Program-made: the position numbers and the translations under genes
Notes under the pieces: generated by a model
What the model was told of the DNA's origin: nothing
Seen by the model: the letters and a program-made list of their open reading frames with translations, nothing else
The model's database searches: none
NCBI GenBank assembly: GCA_039105265.1
Contig: JAPFFF010000001.1
Span: 372,001-436,000, forward strand
Length of the DNA stretch: 64,000 bases
Direction: 5' to 3'
Source: Tritrichomonas musculus
Taxonomy: Eukaryota; Parabasalia; Tritrichomonadida; Tritrichomonadidae
Shown here: in pieces, positions 1 to 9,803 of the stretch
Layout: each line of letters opens with the position of its first letter
How positions within the stretch are numbered: position 1 is the first letter of the stretch

Positions 1-89
1 GCAGTCTCAATTGGGACAGGAACGTTAGCATCATGTACAATATTTTCACGATTAGGGTGTTGAGTTTTAACTCTTGGTGGTAACTCCAT
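1..89 (-). CDS. partial gene at left edge, element A
   Basis: Reading leftward from an ATG at 89-87 the frame is open to the window edge (29 codons, beginning MELPPRVKTQHPNREN). Polar and proline-containing, no recognisable domain. It follows the 122-aa gene with a 20-nt gap in the same direction, like the rest of the minus-strand run. Function unknown; only the N-terminus is visible. Confidence 0.45.
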   Translation of the reverse strand, partial: MELPPRVKTQHPNRENIVHDANVPVPIET

Positions 90-109
90 TTTGACTAAAA
101 ATAAATATC

Positions 110-478
110 TTACTTATTCTTTCTTGGTTTACTAGCATGAAGGATTATTTCCTTTGGAATTATATCTCCCTTTTTCAATTGAATCTGATAGGCTTTTGAT
201 TTGACCATATTTTCATTCCTTTCACCTATATAACCAATTATCGATCCAAAAAGTGTGATTTTATGTACTGAACAATATTTGGCCACTAAATTCAATATTT
301 CTTTAACGTCCTCATAATCATCCCAATCAAATTTCTTTGCCCAATCAGTAAAGATTATTTTTTTGTTTGATAATTTAAACTTTGATTTACAAATTTCTGA
401 TAATTCAGATATTTCTGTCTTTTTCAATGTTTTATTAAAATAAAGTGAACATTCAATTGGCAAAATTAATTCTGGCAT
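110..478 (-). CDS. 122-aa protein sharing the N-terminal domain of the neighbouring protease
   Basis: The whole protein aligns loosely with the first 110 residues of the protease two genes upstream. Both start with a short beta-like stretch (PIECSLYFNKTLKK here, IIQGQIRFNPPITNQ there), then an acidic helix with LEIF/VKEIL-type residues, a second strand (TLFGSIIGYIG against FSGEILAYKG) and a final Y-x-I-x-K-G. So it is probably the same small fold standing alone. No catalytic residues are apparent. An adaptor or DNA/capsid-binding role is possible but this is inference. It sits 26 nt downstream of the 52-aa gene. Confidence 0.55.
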   Translation of the reverse strand: MPELILPIECSLYFNKTLKKTEISELSEICKSKFKLSNKKIIFTDWAKKFDWDDYEDVKEILNLVAKYCSVHKITLFGSIIGYIGERNENMVKSKAYQIQLKKGDIIPKEIILHASKPRKNK

Positions 479-503
479 TTTTATTTATTGAAAAATTTTT
501 AAT

Positions 504-662
504 TTACATTCTTTTTGATTTATCTTTTGGTACACCAGATTCTACATCTTCATGAACATTCCAATAAGGGTATTTATATGATTTAGCTAAATGATATGCA
601 CCTTTTTTAATAAAATAATTATAAGTCTCTTGTTCGATTCTTTCCTTCTCAGCTTGACTCAT
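504..662 (-). CDS. 52-aa small protein overlapping the protease stop
   Basis: A short frame of 52 codons starting MSQAEKERIEQETYNYF and ending DKSKRM. Its ATG (662-660) overlaps the TGA of the protease gene in a 4-nt ATGA, an arrangement typical of compact viral and bacterial genomes. The sequence is charged, with one predicted helix at the N-terminus and aromatic residues (YKYPYW) in the middle. Function unknown. Support comes from the tight packing, the direction shared with neighbours and a codon choice like theirs. Confidence 0.5.
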   Translation of the reverse strand: MSQAEKERIEQETYNYFIKKGAYHLAKSYKYPYWNVHEDVESGVPKDKSKRM

Positions 663-1966
663 TTTTTTTTGGGGAGAGTCGGTTTTTCTGTGTTGTTAGA
701 ATGTTTTTGAAAACTTGGTGGTGTAGGTGGGAGGGCAGCTGTTTCTAATGATTTGCTCTTTAATTCACGTGCAATTCTTTGTCTAATATTAGGTACGTCA
801 TCTATTGGATAAGGCCATTTACCATCATGCAATAATATCCTTGCATTTTGCATCATTAATATAGCACAATCAATATCATTATTTTGTTTAGGAACACGAT
901 TATATCTCATTGGATATTTCTGATTAATGCCTTGTGATTTCAAGAATTTATTTATTATTTTACCGATATCTGGGTATGCTTTCATGTTTGAATCATATAC
1001 ACCGATATCTTTATTGCCATTATCGATTACTATTAATATCCAATGTTCCTCTAGTTCAGCAGGAATTACAATGCAATCATAATAATCAATTGGCTTTTTA
1101 TTAAACTGTGGAGCTTTACTAAGATACTCAAAGAGAGAGTCCACTGCTTCTTGTTTCGGATTCTCATATAGATAATAAAACCAATCAGGAGGCAATAAGG
1201 CTACATGTCCTATTCTTTTCACCTTTTTTCCTTTTTCTACTAATAGTTTTAGATATGGATATACTTCTTTTGATTCTAATTGTGAATTATTATCAGTGAT
1301 TGCATTATAATCAATAAATTGGTCTAGATCCATTGGAGGTGTTGGTGGTCTTGATGTGTGCCTTGATGTTTGTTTTGATGATTGAGGGGATGTTTGTGGG
1401 GGTGGGGGAGGAGATGGCGCTCTTGATGTACCGCTTGATGATAATGTAGATGTTTGAGAAGAAGACGATGAAGATGCCAACTTTTTAAGTATAGGTTTGG
1501 CCGAAGACGATGACTTTTTCTGAAAGATTGTTTTATTTTGTGATGGCTCTTCTTGAGGTGGCGGTAATGCATCATCATGCTCTGGCTTCACCCATTTTGC
1601 ATGTCTTTTTGGTTTGGGCTTATAATATTTTATGAACTTAAAGGCAGCATTATTGTCACTTTGCACCTTCCCATATTTAATGAAATAACGCCAAGCAGAT
1701 TTAGCATTTGGCGATCCTTTATAGGCCAAAATTTCACCACTAAAACGTTCTCTAAATAATTTGCCCTTCATATTATTCGCAAATATTTCTAATTCATCCC
1801 TAAAACCCTTTGCTGGTATCCAATTATAGGGCACTAAACATGTCACATAATTATTTGTGATATCTATATATTTAAAATTGTGTTCTCTTTTCAAATCTGT
1901 AACTTTTTGATTTGTTATAGGAGGATTAAAACGAATTTGACCTTGAATAATTATTATATCTGACAT
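659..1966 (-). CDS. PRO: Polinton cysteine protease (adenain/Ulp1-like), N-terminal extra domain
   Basis: A 435-aa protein. Residues 1-110 form the domain also found alone in the 122-aa gene. Residues 115-215 are a low-complexity Lys/Ser/Pro linker with serine runs and PPPPPQTSP. Residues 220-400 are the protease: the His region EEHWILIVIDNG, an acidic residue in GVYDSN, and the Cys region NNDIDCAILMMQNA, in the order H-D-C seen in the C48/adenain fold. In adenoviruses and Polintons this enzyme cleaves capsid precursor proteins inside the particle. The linked N-terminal domain is unusual for the family and may tether the enzyme to its substrate or DNA (inference). The gene lies 16 nt after the HNH gene. 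Confidence 0.75.
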   Translation of the reverse strand: MSDIIIIQGQIRFNPPITNQKVTDLKREHNFKYIDITNNYVTCLVPYNWIPAKGFRDELEIFANNMKGKLFRERFSGEILAYKGSPNAKSAWRYFIKYGKVQSDNNAAFKFIKYYKPKPKRHAKWVKPEHDDALPPPQEEPSQNKTIFQKKSSSSAKPILKKLASSSSSSQTSTLSSSGTSRAPSPPPPPQTSPQSSKQTSRHTSRPPTPPMDLDQFIDYNAITDNNSQLESKEVYPYLKLLVEKGKKVKRIGHVALLPPDWFYYLYENPKQEAVDSLFEYLSKAPQFNKKPIDYYDCIVIPAELEEHWILIVIDNGNKDIGVYDSNMKAYPDIGKIINKFLKSQGINQKYPMRYNRVPKQNNDIDCAILMMQNARILLHDGKWPYPIDDVPNIRQRIARELKSKSLETAALPPTPPSFQKHSNNTEKPTLPKKK

Positions 1967-1982
1967 TTTGAATAAAAATAAA

Positions 1983-2294
1983 TTACGGCATTTTACGATT
2001 AAAATTGTTTTCAGAATGCGTTACCCATCGTAAATTACATAGACGGTTATCTTTACGATTGCGGTTTTTATGATCGACTTCTTTTTTGTGAACAGGATCA
2101 TCGTTAGGCAAAAATTGTTTGGCAATAATAACGTGTTTTAAATAGTTTACACCATTCAAATTAACCGTCAAATAACCTTCATTGTGTTTTGAATCTTTCA
2201 ATGGTTTACGTGTCTTCTTATTTCTTATTGTGAAAGGGTATTTATTTAAAATCTCATAGTCATTTATAAAGCCTTTTAATGGAACAAAGCTCAT
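1983..2294 (-). CDS. NUMOD4/HNH homing-type endonuclease
   Basis: A 103-aa protein with an N-terminal NUMOD4-like part (FVPLKGFINDYEI, then YPFTIRNKK and a short strand region) and a C-terminal HNH core, EVDHKNRNRKDNRLCNLRWV, giving the His-Asn-His type pattern with the typical LRWVT tail. Enzymes of this class nick or cut DNA and often ride as selfish genes in phages and large DNA viruses. It is the first gene of the minus-strand run. A second member of the same family lies at 49166-49783 in element C and shares YPFTIR, IIAKQF and PNDDP blocks, so the family travels between these elements. Confidence 0.8.
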   Translation of the reverse strand: MSFVPLKGFINDYEILNKYPFTIRNKKTRKPLKDSKHNEGYLTVNLNGVNYLKHVIIAKQFLPNDDPVHKKEVDHKNRNRKDNRLCNLRWVTHSENNFNRKMP

Positions 2295-2555
2295 TTTTCA
2301 AATACAAAAAAATTAATCTAATGGCCGTTCACCAAATTCTTGGAAGTCATGTTTTCTCGTATTGTTATTCAGTATATATCGAATACACCAGCTGTTTCTA
2401 CGAGGCACTTCTAAATGAGCATTATGACCAGTGTTTGCACTTTTGCTATTTGATATTTCAAAAATCATCAAAAATCATCAAAAATTCATCAAATATTTCA
2501 GTAAAATATCAGAATATTTCTAATATTTTTATTTTCATCTGGTTAACAATTATAA

Positions 2556-2859
2556 TTTAAAAAAAATTTGGAAAAATAACGAATAATATAAACGATTATT
2601 TTTCATTTAATTTCTTGATATTTTTCATTCAATTTTTGCTATTTTTCATTCAATTTCTTGATATTTTTCCTTCAATTTCTTGAAATTTTTTCATTGAAAA
2701 TTGAATGCTGAAATTTCAAGAATTTGAATGAAAAATAGCAAAAATTGAATTAAAAATAGCAAAAATTGAATAGAAAATATCACAAATTGAATAAAAAATA
2801 GCAAGATATTGAATAAAAAATGATCGTAAAACGATTTTTGTAAATCTATATACAAGGCT
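2556..2859. repeat. foldback-like block with inverted 22-bp repeat arrays and 16-bp flanking direct repeats
   Basis: From about 2596 a unit of about 22 bp (ATTTTTCATTCAATTTCTTG and variants) is repeated four times. After a centre near 2697 the same unit returns in inverted orientation four to five times up to about 2820, so the block can fold into one long imperfect hairpin. The outermost parts also match (AACGATTATTTTTCATT near 2590 against AATAAAAAATGATCGT near 2812). Direct repeats TGGTTAACAATTATAA (2540-2555) and TGGTTAACCATTATAA (2860-2875) differ at one base and look like a target duplication. Most likely a foldback-type non-autonomous transposon. Confidence 0.5.
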
Positions 2860-3017
2860 TGGTTAACCATTATAAATATGCGGTTTTAAATAAATGAAAA
2901 AAATATTTTTTTAAAAAAAAACTAAAGGCAAGCTTAATAACTAAAGAGTTTATTGAATATTAATAGAAAACCTTTAACAAAAACCAAAATGTGTTTTAAT
3001 GTAATTTTGTATAATTT

Positions 3018-3107
3018 ATGCAAGAGCTCTGTTTTAATCTAGCAAATATTGCAGCAAGGCTCTTTCCAATTTCTACATCTGAAGTTGATGCAGAGATGAC
3101 ATTCTAG
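3018..3107 (+). pseudogene. possible hAT transposase C-terminal scrap
   Basis: A 29-codon frame contains LANIAARLFPISTSEVDAEM, which resembles the C-terminal hAT dimerisation signature (a small-residue helix, then L-x-I-P-x-S/T-S-A-x-V-E-R-x-F-S). The usual Glu-Arg pair reads Asp-Ala-Glu here. The sequence just after the stop, in the same frame, keeps a plausible K-x-x-N pattern (FDSKNKINPKTI). The piece is too short for certainty and is clearly inactive if real. Confidence 0.25.
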
Positions 3108-3780
3108 CAGATTAAATGACCTTTTGATTCCAAAAACAAGATAAATCCAAAAACAATAATTAATGAACAGAAAAGGAATACTCAGTCTAATTCTGATTTT
3201 TTAGTCACAAAGTGGTATTATCCCAATCATAAATCAAAATCATAATAAACATATTTAATAATTAACAAATTTTTTATTTTATATTTATCATATTTGCTTT
3301 TAATCACTTTTATTATTAAATATATTTCAATTTTAAAACACTGAACGAAGATTGATGAAAAAAAGATATTATTATTACTATATATTTATAGAAAAATCTA
3401 ATATAATATAGTTTTTATACCAATATATGATTTTTTCTTGAAAAATAAGCTTATTATATTCATATGTCTGAAAGATATTCAGATATATAAAAAACTTTTA
3501 TTTTTTGAAAATATAATATTTGAGATATTTTCCTTTCTAATATTTACCCATTTAGCGCATTTGTTAATACTCCTGTTGATTCTGCCTCTAGTTCGATTGG
3601 CCGATGTACTGAATTTTTTTATATTTATATTTTAAAATATCCAAAGTTGATTTTCTTATATCTCACAAACAATTGTTTAGTATATAGCAGTGTTTTTAAT
3701 ATATTTCAAAAAATATTTTAAAATACTCATATATATGGTTTGCTGAAATTTAACAAAAAAATGGTTACATTTATTATTTT

Positions 3781-4107
3781 TTAAAAACTTGAAATATCAA
3801 ATTTCAAGAGTGACATACACTGATTATGACCAAATAAGCTCTTAACACACTTCATATCTTCTGGATTTTTGAAATAAATGAATGCATGACCATGATATCT
3901 GCCATTCTCACAAGTATCCTCACATGTACATAGATAAGTGGAGTTATCTGGCAGTTCTTTAGGGTATTCATGTGTCCAGAATGTGATCATATAGTTCCTT
4001 CTTTTTCCCCACATTTGTTTTTTGATATGAAGATAAAAAATATAAAAATATAAATATAAAAATAAAAATAGAGAAAAAATGTTTATAAATGGCCTTGGTG
4101 AAATCAT
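3781..4107 (-). pseudogene. fossil fragment of a CRESS-DNA-virus-type Rep (HUH endonuclease)
   Basis: The conserved part is the last 74 residues or so. It includes a motif-I-like strand (YMITFWTHEYP) and a motif-II-like HUH segment (NGRYHGHAFIYFKNPED) with the two histidines separated by one residue, spaced as in Rep proteins of circular single-stranded DNA viruses and related plasmids. The N-terminal, highly hydrophobic Phe/Tyr/Leu stretch is probably upstream AT-rich DNA read as protein. Only the first part of the nuclease domain is present and no helicase domain follows, so this is a broken, old insertion. Rep-like fossils are known from several parasitic protists. A Rep from a rolling-circle plasmid is the alternative. 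Confidence 0.5.
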
Positions 4108-6918
4108 ATGTGCAGTTAGGTCTGGGCGACCGTTAAGGGCGCACAGCCTAACGTATACTACTAATACTATTTTATTACTTTTTTAAAACATTACATAAAA
4201 AATATATAATAATATCATGAATCTCCATGTAAACAAAAAAATAACTTAGTTTTGATTCATGAATATTCGTTCTATTGTACTTTCTCTTTTATATTAGCAT
4301 AAATGAATGATATTCATGTCATTATGAATATATATTACCTTAAATTTGAGATATGCAAACACTTTTTTTGTATTGATTCTTTATATTTCAACATGAAGAA
4401 GAAAAAACTGATGGTGACCAAAATAGTGCAAGTATGTTCATTATATATAATATAGTTATGAATGTTATAAAGACTACAATTTAATTTTTTCCCATCATAC
4501 TAATGAGCGAATTAAAAACTCTTTATATATACTTAAGGCATGCAAAAGGAAGATATTATTGGTATAATTGGAAGGGTAATTATTAGAAAGTACTTCTTGA
4601 GGGGTGAAATTATAAAAGATAAAAAATTAAGCTAAGGGCAATGGTTATGATGTTGGTATTTGATTTTAAAGATATTGGGATTTTATGTATGAAATTGATA
4701 AGTATAGAAAAATACCACCAAACAAGAATTAATGGCAATATGGGCTGAGGTTGCTATTTCCCCTAGCCTATACTTCTTCTCCACAAGTTCAGCTTCACGA
4801 ATCTAATCTAAGAATACTCCAAAAGCTCACACTCCTAAAAAAAAAAAAAAAAAAAAAAAATGTTTTATAAAAAGTAGGCGCACAATTGAGGGATCTTTAA
4901 AAGTCATGAATATACAATATAATAAAAAATAGAATAATTTCTCAAACTAAAGTGTCAATTAGGACATTATTATCATGTATTTATCTAAAAGATTTTGTTG
5001 GAATATTAAGCATTAGTCTAGCGTTAGAAAAAAAAGAGTATCATTATGATGAATACCTTTGTTTATTTGATCTAAAAGCCAAGAAATGGAGAATATTGTA
5101 AGCTAGCAATACTAAATATATATCAAGAAGTCAGCAAAAGCATAAATATTTTATAAATTTCATTGCTTTTCTTTTTGGAGGAAAAGAGATAATATGATTT
5201 TGAGATAGTAAGAGATTACGCGCTTTGGACTTTTTTGCAGTTTGAACATTTTTAGAAGCTTATTTGACCGGATTTCTCAAAAAGTAAATTGAATACAACA
5301 ATAGATAAACTTTTTCAATACAAATTGCACTATATAACAGCCTGTAAGCCAAAAAAAAAAAAAGCTTTAGTGAAATAATACATTATACATTTTATAAAAA
5401 GTATAATATATTCATTTATATATATATATATTATTTTGTTATTTTATTTTATCAGAAATTCGTTTAATTTTTCTCAAAATATCTAAGTTTTTTTTTTATT
5501 TTTTGGCTTTCACAAAAAATTGAGAATAATGTTTGAATATTTGTATACATATTGAAATTATAAATCATGATTATCCTTATTTATGCTTAAAAATATCAAT
5601 TTAAAGTTAAATTATAATTTTAGTAAACATGTTCATATATGATTATATTATTGAACCGCGAGAACTCTTTTGACTTATTGATATAGCTGACTTTTTTTCA
5701 ATAAGACACTCATTTTTTTAAGGAAATTTTTATGAATAATATATATATTCATTAAAATCAAAAATTTAACAAGTAACTCGCTTTGCAACAAAAAAACAGA
5801 CATTTCAAAAAAACATTTGTTTTTCGAAAAAAGTAAAAAACAAATATATCTCAAAAAATAAAAGTATTTATGTTTTTATTTTTTTAATTTATCCTTATTA
5901 TAATATTTATATTTTAAATTTATATTTTAATCTTTTCTTACTTTTCAATAAAGAAGGATAAAATTATTTTTATATCAAATCAATCTTATACTACATTCAA
6001 AAAAATCAATGTGATTTCACAAAATTGTATTAAATTTGTTTATATTTTAACCATTATTTATGTTTTGATTTTTCTTCTAGTTTTACTTTGGAAAATAGGT
6101 TATTCTCATGAAAAATACCAAGATAATGCTTTTTTATTGGGTTCCGAATATAATTCTAAACGTTTTTAAATGCGTTTAGGTTTTTTTTTTACAATTCTAC
6201 GAAATAAACATGTTTATCTATTTGGTATTTTATTAATATGCGCATTTACTATCTATTTTGCATTATAATACGTTTAGTTTTTTGATCAAAAAATTTTAAT
6301 ATCGTTTAAAGTTATAAATTCTTAACAAATAATAAATCTTTATTTACCCCCTTCTTTAAAGGGTTTTACATTTCTAGTAATTTTTTATTGGTTTGGCTGA
6401 ATAATTATCAAAAACTGAAAACACAAAATTTCATAAAGCAGTCATTATTTTTTTAATTTATGAAAAGCATATATTTAGAAAACAAATAATTCCTCATGTT
6501 ATTTTGTGTAAAAAAAAAGATAATTCATAAAAAAAATGATTTTATTTATTTCACAATTTTTCAATGCATTCATTTTTTTTTCTATGAAAATAAAACATTT
6601 TTATATCTTTAATTTCTCCAATAAAAGGCATAAGATATAAATAAATTACCAAAGTGCATCCATTTGTTTAATATGCTTCATTAAGATCATTTATTATTGA
6701 AAAATTTTTTTATGAATTAAAAGTACCTTTTTGAACATTTTCTACAAAATTTAATTTGCATATTGATACTTATTGGAAAATATAACACACATATACATTT
6801 AAAGAATAAATTAAATCTTCTTTTTCAAAAATTGATAATTATTTGATCCTTAATAATAATATATTTTATTTAAATTTTCGCTTTTATTGATTATATAAAT
6901 AATTTAAATGAAAAAATA
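4108..6918. other. AT-rich non-coding stretch
   Basis: About 2.8 kb with no supported gene. It begins with a GC-rich hairpin at 4116-4151. A 24-nt run of A lies at 4837-4860, and runs of T/A and simple AT repeats (for example around 5418-5432) are frequent. I looked for decayed coding between 4500 and 4800 but could not support any family. Confidence 0.5.
4116..4151. other. GC-rich imperfect hairpin upstream of the Rep fragment
   Basis: TTAGG at 4116-4120 pairs with CCTAA at 4147-4151. Inside, CTG/CAG and GCG/CGC continue the stem with one bulge and one mismatch, leaving a loop of about 11 nt. It is the only GC-rich spot for kilobases. It lies just 5' of the Rep-like fragment, where origin hairpins lie in CRESS viruses. 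A sequence one base from a circovirus-type nonanucleotide (TAGTATTAG on the minus strand, 4169-4161) lies next to the stem, not in the loop. Confidence 0.35.
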
Positions 6919-6920
6919 TA

Positions 6921-7858
6921 CAGCTCGGAATTACTACTGCAGGCCCATTCAATTTTTTGTCTTCTTATGACTGCGATTTGGGATTTTGCTCAAAATTGTC
7001 AAATTAAAAATTTTTGATATATAAAAATTTTGAAAAATTTTGCTTTCATTAAAATTTTGAGAAATTATAACTAATAATTCAAAATGCTAACAAAAGCATT
7101 CAAAATTAATAAAATAATATAAATAAAGTATTCAAAATAATTAAAATAAAATAAATAAAATATTTAAAAAATATATTTCTAAATAGAAAATTTCAGATTA
7201 GAATTCAAAATTAATTTATTTTTTCTGTATAATTATTTTTTGATTCTATTTAATTCTTAGTATTTAATATACAAATTTTCAATTTGCTATAAATCAGTAA
7301 AAAAGTATGAATTAACTTAATGATAATGTGAACATTAAAAAAATATTAGAAAGTCATAATAAATAAAATTTAATATTATATTGAATATTATATTCACCAT
7401 AATATTCACCAATAACCTCTTTTAAGGCAAAAAATAGGTCAATACTAATTGAATTCTTATTACTATAAACCGCTAACTGCAGTAATAACGGCTGCTTTTT
7501 CACCTATTTATGGTAAATTTGAATTGAATACCTTATTACTGTAAACCGCTAACTGCAGTAATGGAAACTTTTTGGCCTTTTTAACGTCAAATATTTTTGA
7601 CCTTCAGATCGTTTATATTTGTATAACAATAAATGATAATTAAATCGAACTTTTTGAGAATAATATTTTTATAAATGAATAAATCCAAGTTTTATTTTAT
7701 CATAATTAAGAGAATGATACGATTTTCAACTAAAGAACATAATTAAAAAAATATTAAAATTTTAATTTTTAAATTTTTAAAAATTTTTGAAAATTTTCAA
7801 ATTGTTCCTTTATTTGCTTATTACTGTAAAATAACGCAACAGTAATAATTCCGAGCTG
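6921..7858. mobile_element. 938-bp MITE with TA target site (Tc1/mariner-like)
   Basis: Terminal inverted repeats of 19 bp with one difference: CAGCTCGGAATTACTACTG at 6921-6939, and the complement of CAGCTCGGAATTATTACTG at the right end. A TA dinucleotide lies directly outside each end, the usual target of Tc1/mariner superfamily elements. The interior has no open frame of useful length, is AT-rich and contains two 31-bp direct copies of a subterminal motif (see the separate entry). It is therefore a non-autonomous element. The partner transposase is not in the window. Confidence 0.75.
7456..7562. repeat. two 31-bp subterminal repeats inside the MITE
   Basis: The motif CTTATTACTRTAAACCGCTA followed by ACTGCAGTAAT occurs at 7456-7486 and 7532-7562, a period of 76 bp, with a single A/G difference. 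A third, partial copy (CTTATTACTGTAAA) begins at 7817 and runs into the right terminal repeat, and the reverse of CAGTAAT appears in the left terminus. Repeats like this inside transposon ends often serve as transposase binding sites. Confidence 0.6.
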
Positions 7859-7860
7859 TA

Positions 7861-9097
7861 AAAAAATATATGTGAAAACATAAAAATAGAGTTTTTTAAA
7901 AAAGTCATATATTTAGTTGTGGAAATTTATCCTTTTGTCACTTTTTAGGATAAGTTTGGGATAAAAAAAAAAAAAATAAAAAAAAATAAGCAAAAGTGGT
8001 GTATGATAAATTGTATCTATTTATATATGCTTTTTTTTGGAGAAAAAAAGAAAGTATAAAAATTTTGGAATAAAAATAAAAATTTTGGATTTTTTTTTTG
8101 CAATATTGCAGTAGATAAATAAATTTTGTTTTGTAAATATATCGCTGAATATTAAATTGACAGTCAGTATCGAAGTTAATAAAAAATAAAAAAAAAGTGA
8201 GCAAAAATTGAAAAACAGGATAAAATTTGGTACAAATTGCTAGAACTATTAACGATAATTGTTGTTCATATAATGATTAAATGCTTTCTCTTGTAAACAA
8301 AGTTGATTCCATCCAAAAAAAATATTTCTAAACGTAAAATTTTTTTCTATTAATTTACTCTCAAAATTTTCTAAAATTTTGAATATAATTGAATCTAAAA
8401 ATACGTAAAATCTACAATAAATATATGATATATCATATATTATATTATATTTATTTCAAAAAGATATTGAATATACTTATTGAAATAATTTCAATTAAGC
8501 TATAAATAAAAAAAGTTATAGAATTCAAAAATAGTTAATCGTGCATTGAATTTTTATAATAGATAGAATTAATTCAAAATGAATATTCCAAATAATAAAA
8601 CGAATTAACTTCATTTTATATTTTATATATATATATAAATATACATAAACTATATATATTGACATTAATAAGAATTTAATTAAGATAAACAAAAGATATG
8701 ATTATTTATATAAAAAAACGATGATTTTTTAACCAATCACATCATTATTATATAATGTGAGATGATGAAAAAAAATATTAGTAGTGTATATAAGATAAGA
8801 AGAGGGTACATAATAACTACTTTAACATTAATTTTTTTATTTTTTATTTTTTTATCAATTAGGACAAAAATGACAAAATGGTGTTTTTGATGATTTTAAT
8901 GTTGAAATAAAGGTTTTCAGCAGTTTTAGGCTTAATATCGTTCATTTATCTGTTTAAACTACTGATTTATACATGAATTTCATAACTTTTGTTAATTTTT
9001 CATAAATTTATAAAGTAAATGTGAAAAATTAATTGATTTATTTTTTTATTTTTTTATTTTTTATCTTTTAATAAATGGAATCACTAAGTACTTTTAA
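7861..9097. other. AT-rich spacer before element C
   Basis: Non-coding. Long T- and A-runs. A T-rich repeat of about 25 bp occurs twice (near 8829 and near 9037). A short inverted repeat CACAT...ATGTG lies near 8738-8760. The left border of element C should lie somewhere here or just outside, but I could not find a terminal inverted repeat matching the other side. Confidence 0.45.
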
Positions 9098-9709
9098 ATC
9101 ACACCTCATTCGGTTAATGCCACTACTGAATTAATTAATGAAATCTTTAAAGAACATAATTGTACTGTTTTAAAATCACCAAAAAAGCCAAATGAAGAAA
9201 GCAATATTACTTTTTACAGAAATGATAAACCAGAATGTGTGTTAGTTGCTCACCTTAATGAATTTTGCGTTAACCCAAAAAGTAATTATCCCAAAAGTAA
9301 GAGTAAGTTATATAATTCGATTGATACTGAAGTTAAGCAACCTCTTAAAACAACCATTGATAAAGAAAATGAATTACGTGAATCAATGAAAGCTGAAGGA
9401 TGTGAATTAATTAGTTCTTACACAAACTATAAAACTCCTGTATACTATATATTTGAAGGTATGGAATACAAAACGACACCAACAAAATGGAATTCAGGAC
9501 ATAGAGCTCATAAATGTAAATGTATTCGTTACACACAAAATTATATTAAACAACTGTTTGCAAATGAAGAATGCGAATTAATTAGTGAATATAAGAATCA
9601 AAAATCCAAACTTAAATACAAATTTAATGATCAAATCTATGAAGTTATATTTAATGAGTGGAAGTTCTTTAATAAACGACCACATTTACGGAAAATACAG
9701 AACAAATGA
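9098..9709 (+). CDS. protein with three tandem ~50-aa repeats, element C
   Basis: The frame is open over the whole range; the first ATG inside it is at 9239. Three related units follow each other: one around EIFKEHNCTVLKS, a second around SMKAEGCELISSYTNYKTP and a third around LFANEECELISEYKNQKS. Each has a conserved Cys-Glu-Leu-Ile-Ser-x-Tyr core followed by a Lys/Tyr strand, an EV-type strand and a Trp. Short tandem domains of this look (DUF723-like, with a beta-hairpin and Cys residues) occur in phage and large-virus accessory proteins, often attached to nucleases. No catalytic residues are visible. Function unknown; DNA binding is a guess. Confidence 0.5.
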   Translation: MTPHSVNATTELINEIFKEHNCTVLKSPKKPNEESNITFYRNDKPECVLVAHLNEFCVNPKSNYPKSKSKLYNSIDTEVKQPLKTTIDKENELRESMKAEGCELISSYTNYKTPVYYIFEGMEYKTTPTKWNSGHRAHKCKCIRYTQNYIKQLFANEECELISEYKNQKSKLKYKFNDQIYEVIFNEWKFFNKRPHLRKIQNK

Positions 9710-9803
9710 ATGATCAAAAGATTGATGAATGAGAATTTAAACGTTTTCAAAAATTTTTAAATCTATTTAAAATTTATTTTTCAAATTTTTTATTTCTATA
9801 TAA

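Larger units (their letters stand above)
1..2294 (-). mobile_element. Polinton-like element A (end portion, continues left)
   Basis: A run of closely spaced minus-strand genes: HNH endonuclease, adenain/Ulp1-type protease, a 52-aa gene, a 122-aa gene and the start of another at the edge. A maturation-type cysteine protease together with an NUMOD4/HNH gene of the same family as one in element C marks this as part of a Maverick/Polinton. No capsid, integrase or polymerase gene lies inside the window, so the rest must lie to the left or be lost. I found no terminal inverted repeat. It is separated from element C by 6.8 kb of non-coding DNA and has its own HNH copy, so I treat it as a separate insertion. 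Age is unclear. Confidence 0.6.
2295..3780. other. AT-rich spacer with foldback-like insertion and a transposase scrap
   Basis: No convincing host gene. The short open frames at 2279-2560 and 3438-3635 are AT-rich and lack domain-like composition. The stretch contains the foldback-like block at 2556-2859 and a possible hAT C-terminal scrap at 3018-3107, listed separately. The remainder is AT-rich sequence in which I see nothing else. Confidence 0.5.

Noticed and set aside
4500-4862. Possible processed pseudogene ending in a 24-nt poly(A) run at 4837-4860
   Set aside because: Weak kinase-like words (YEIDKYRKIPP) appear in one frame but stops are dense and no second conserved block supports it; the A-run can be simple slippage.
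8781-8800. AGTAGTGTATATAAG as left tip of element C
   Set aside because: It begins AG and resembles inner terminal-repeat sequence of B, but no inverted partner was found to the right of the C polymerase gene.
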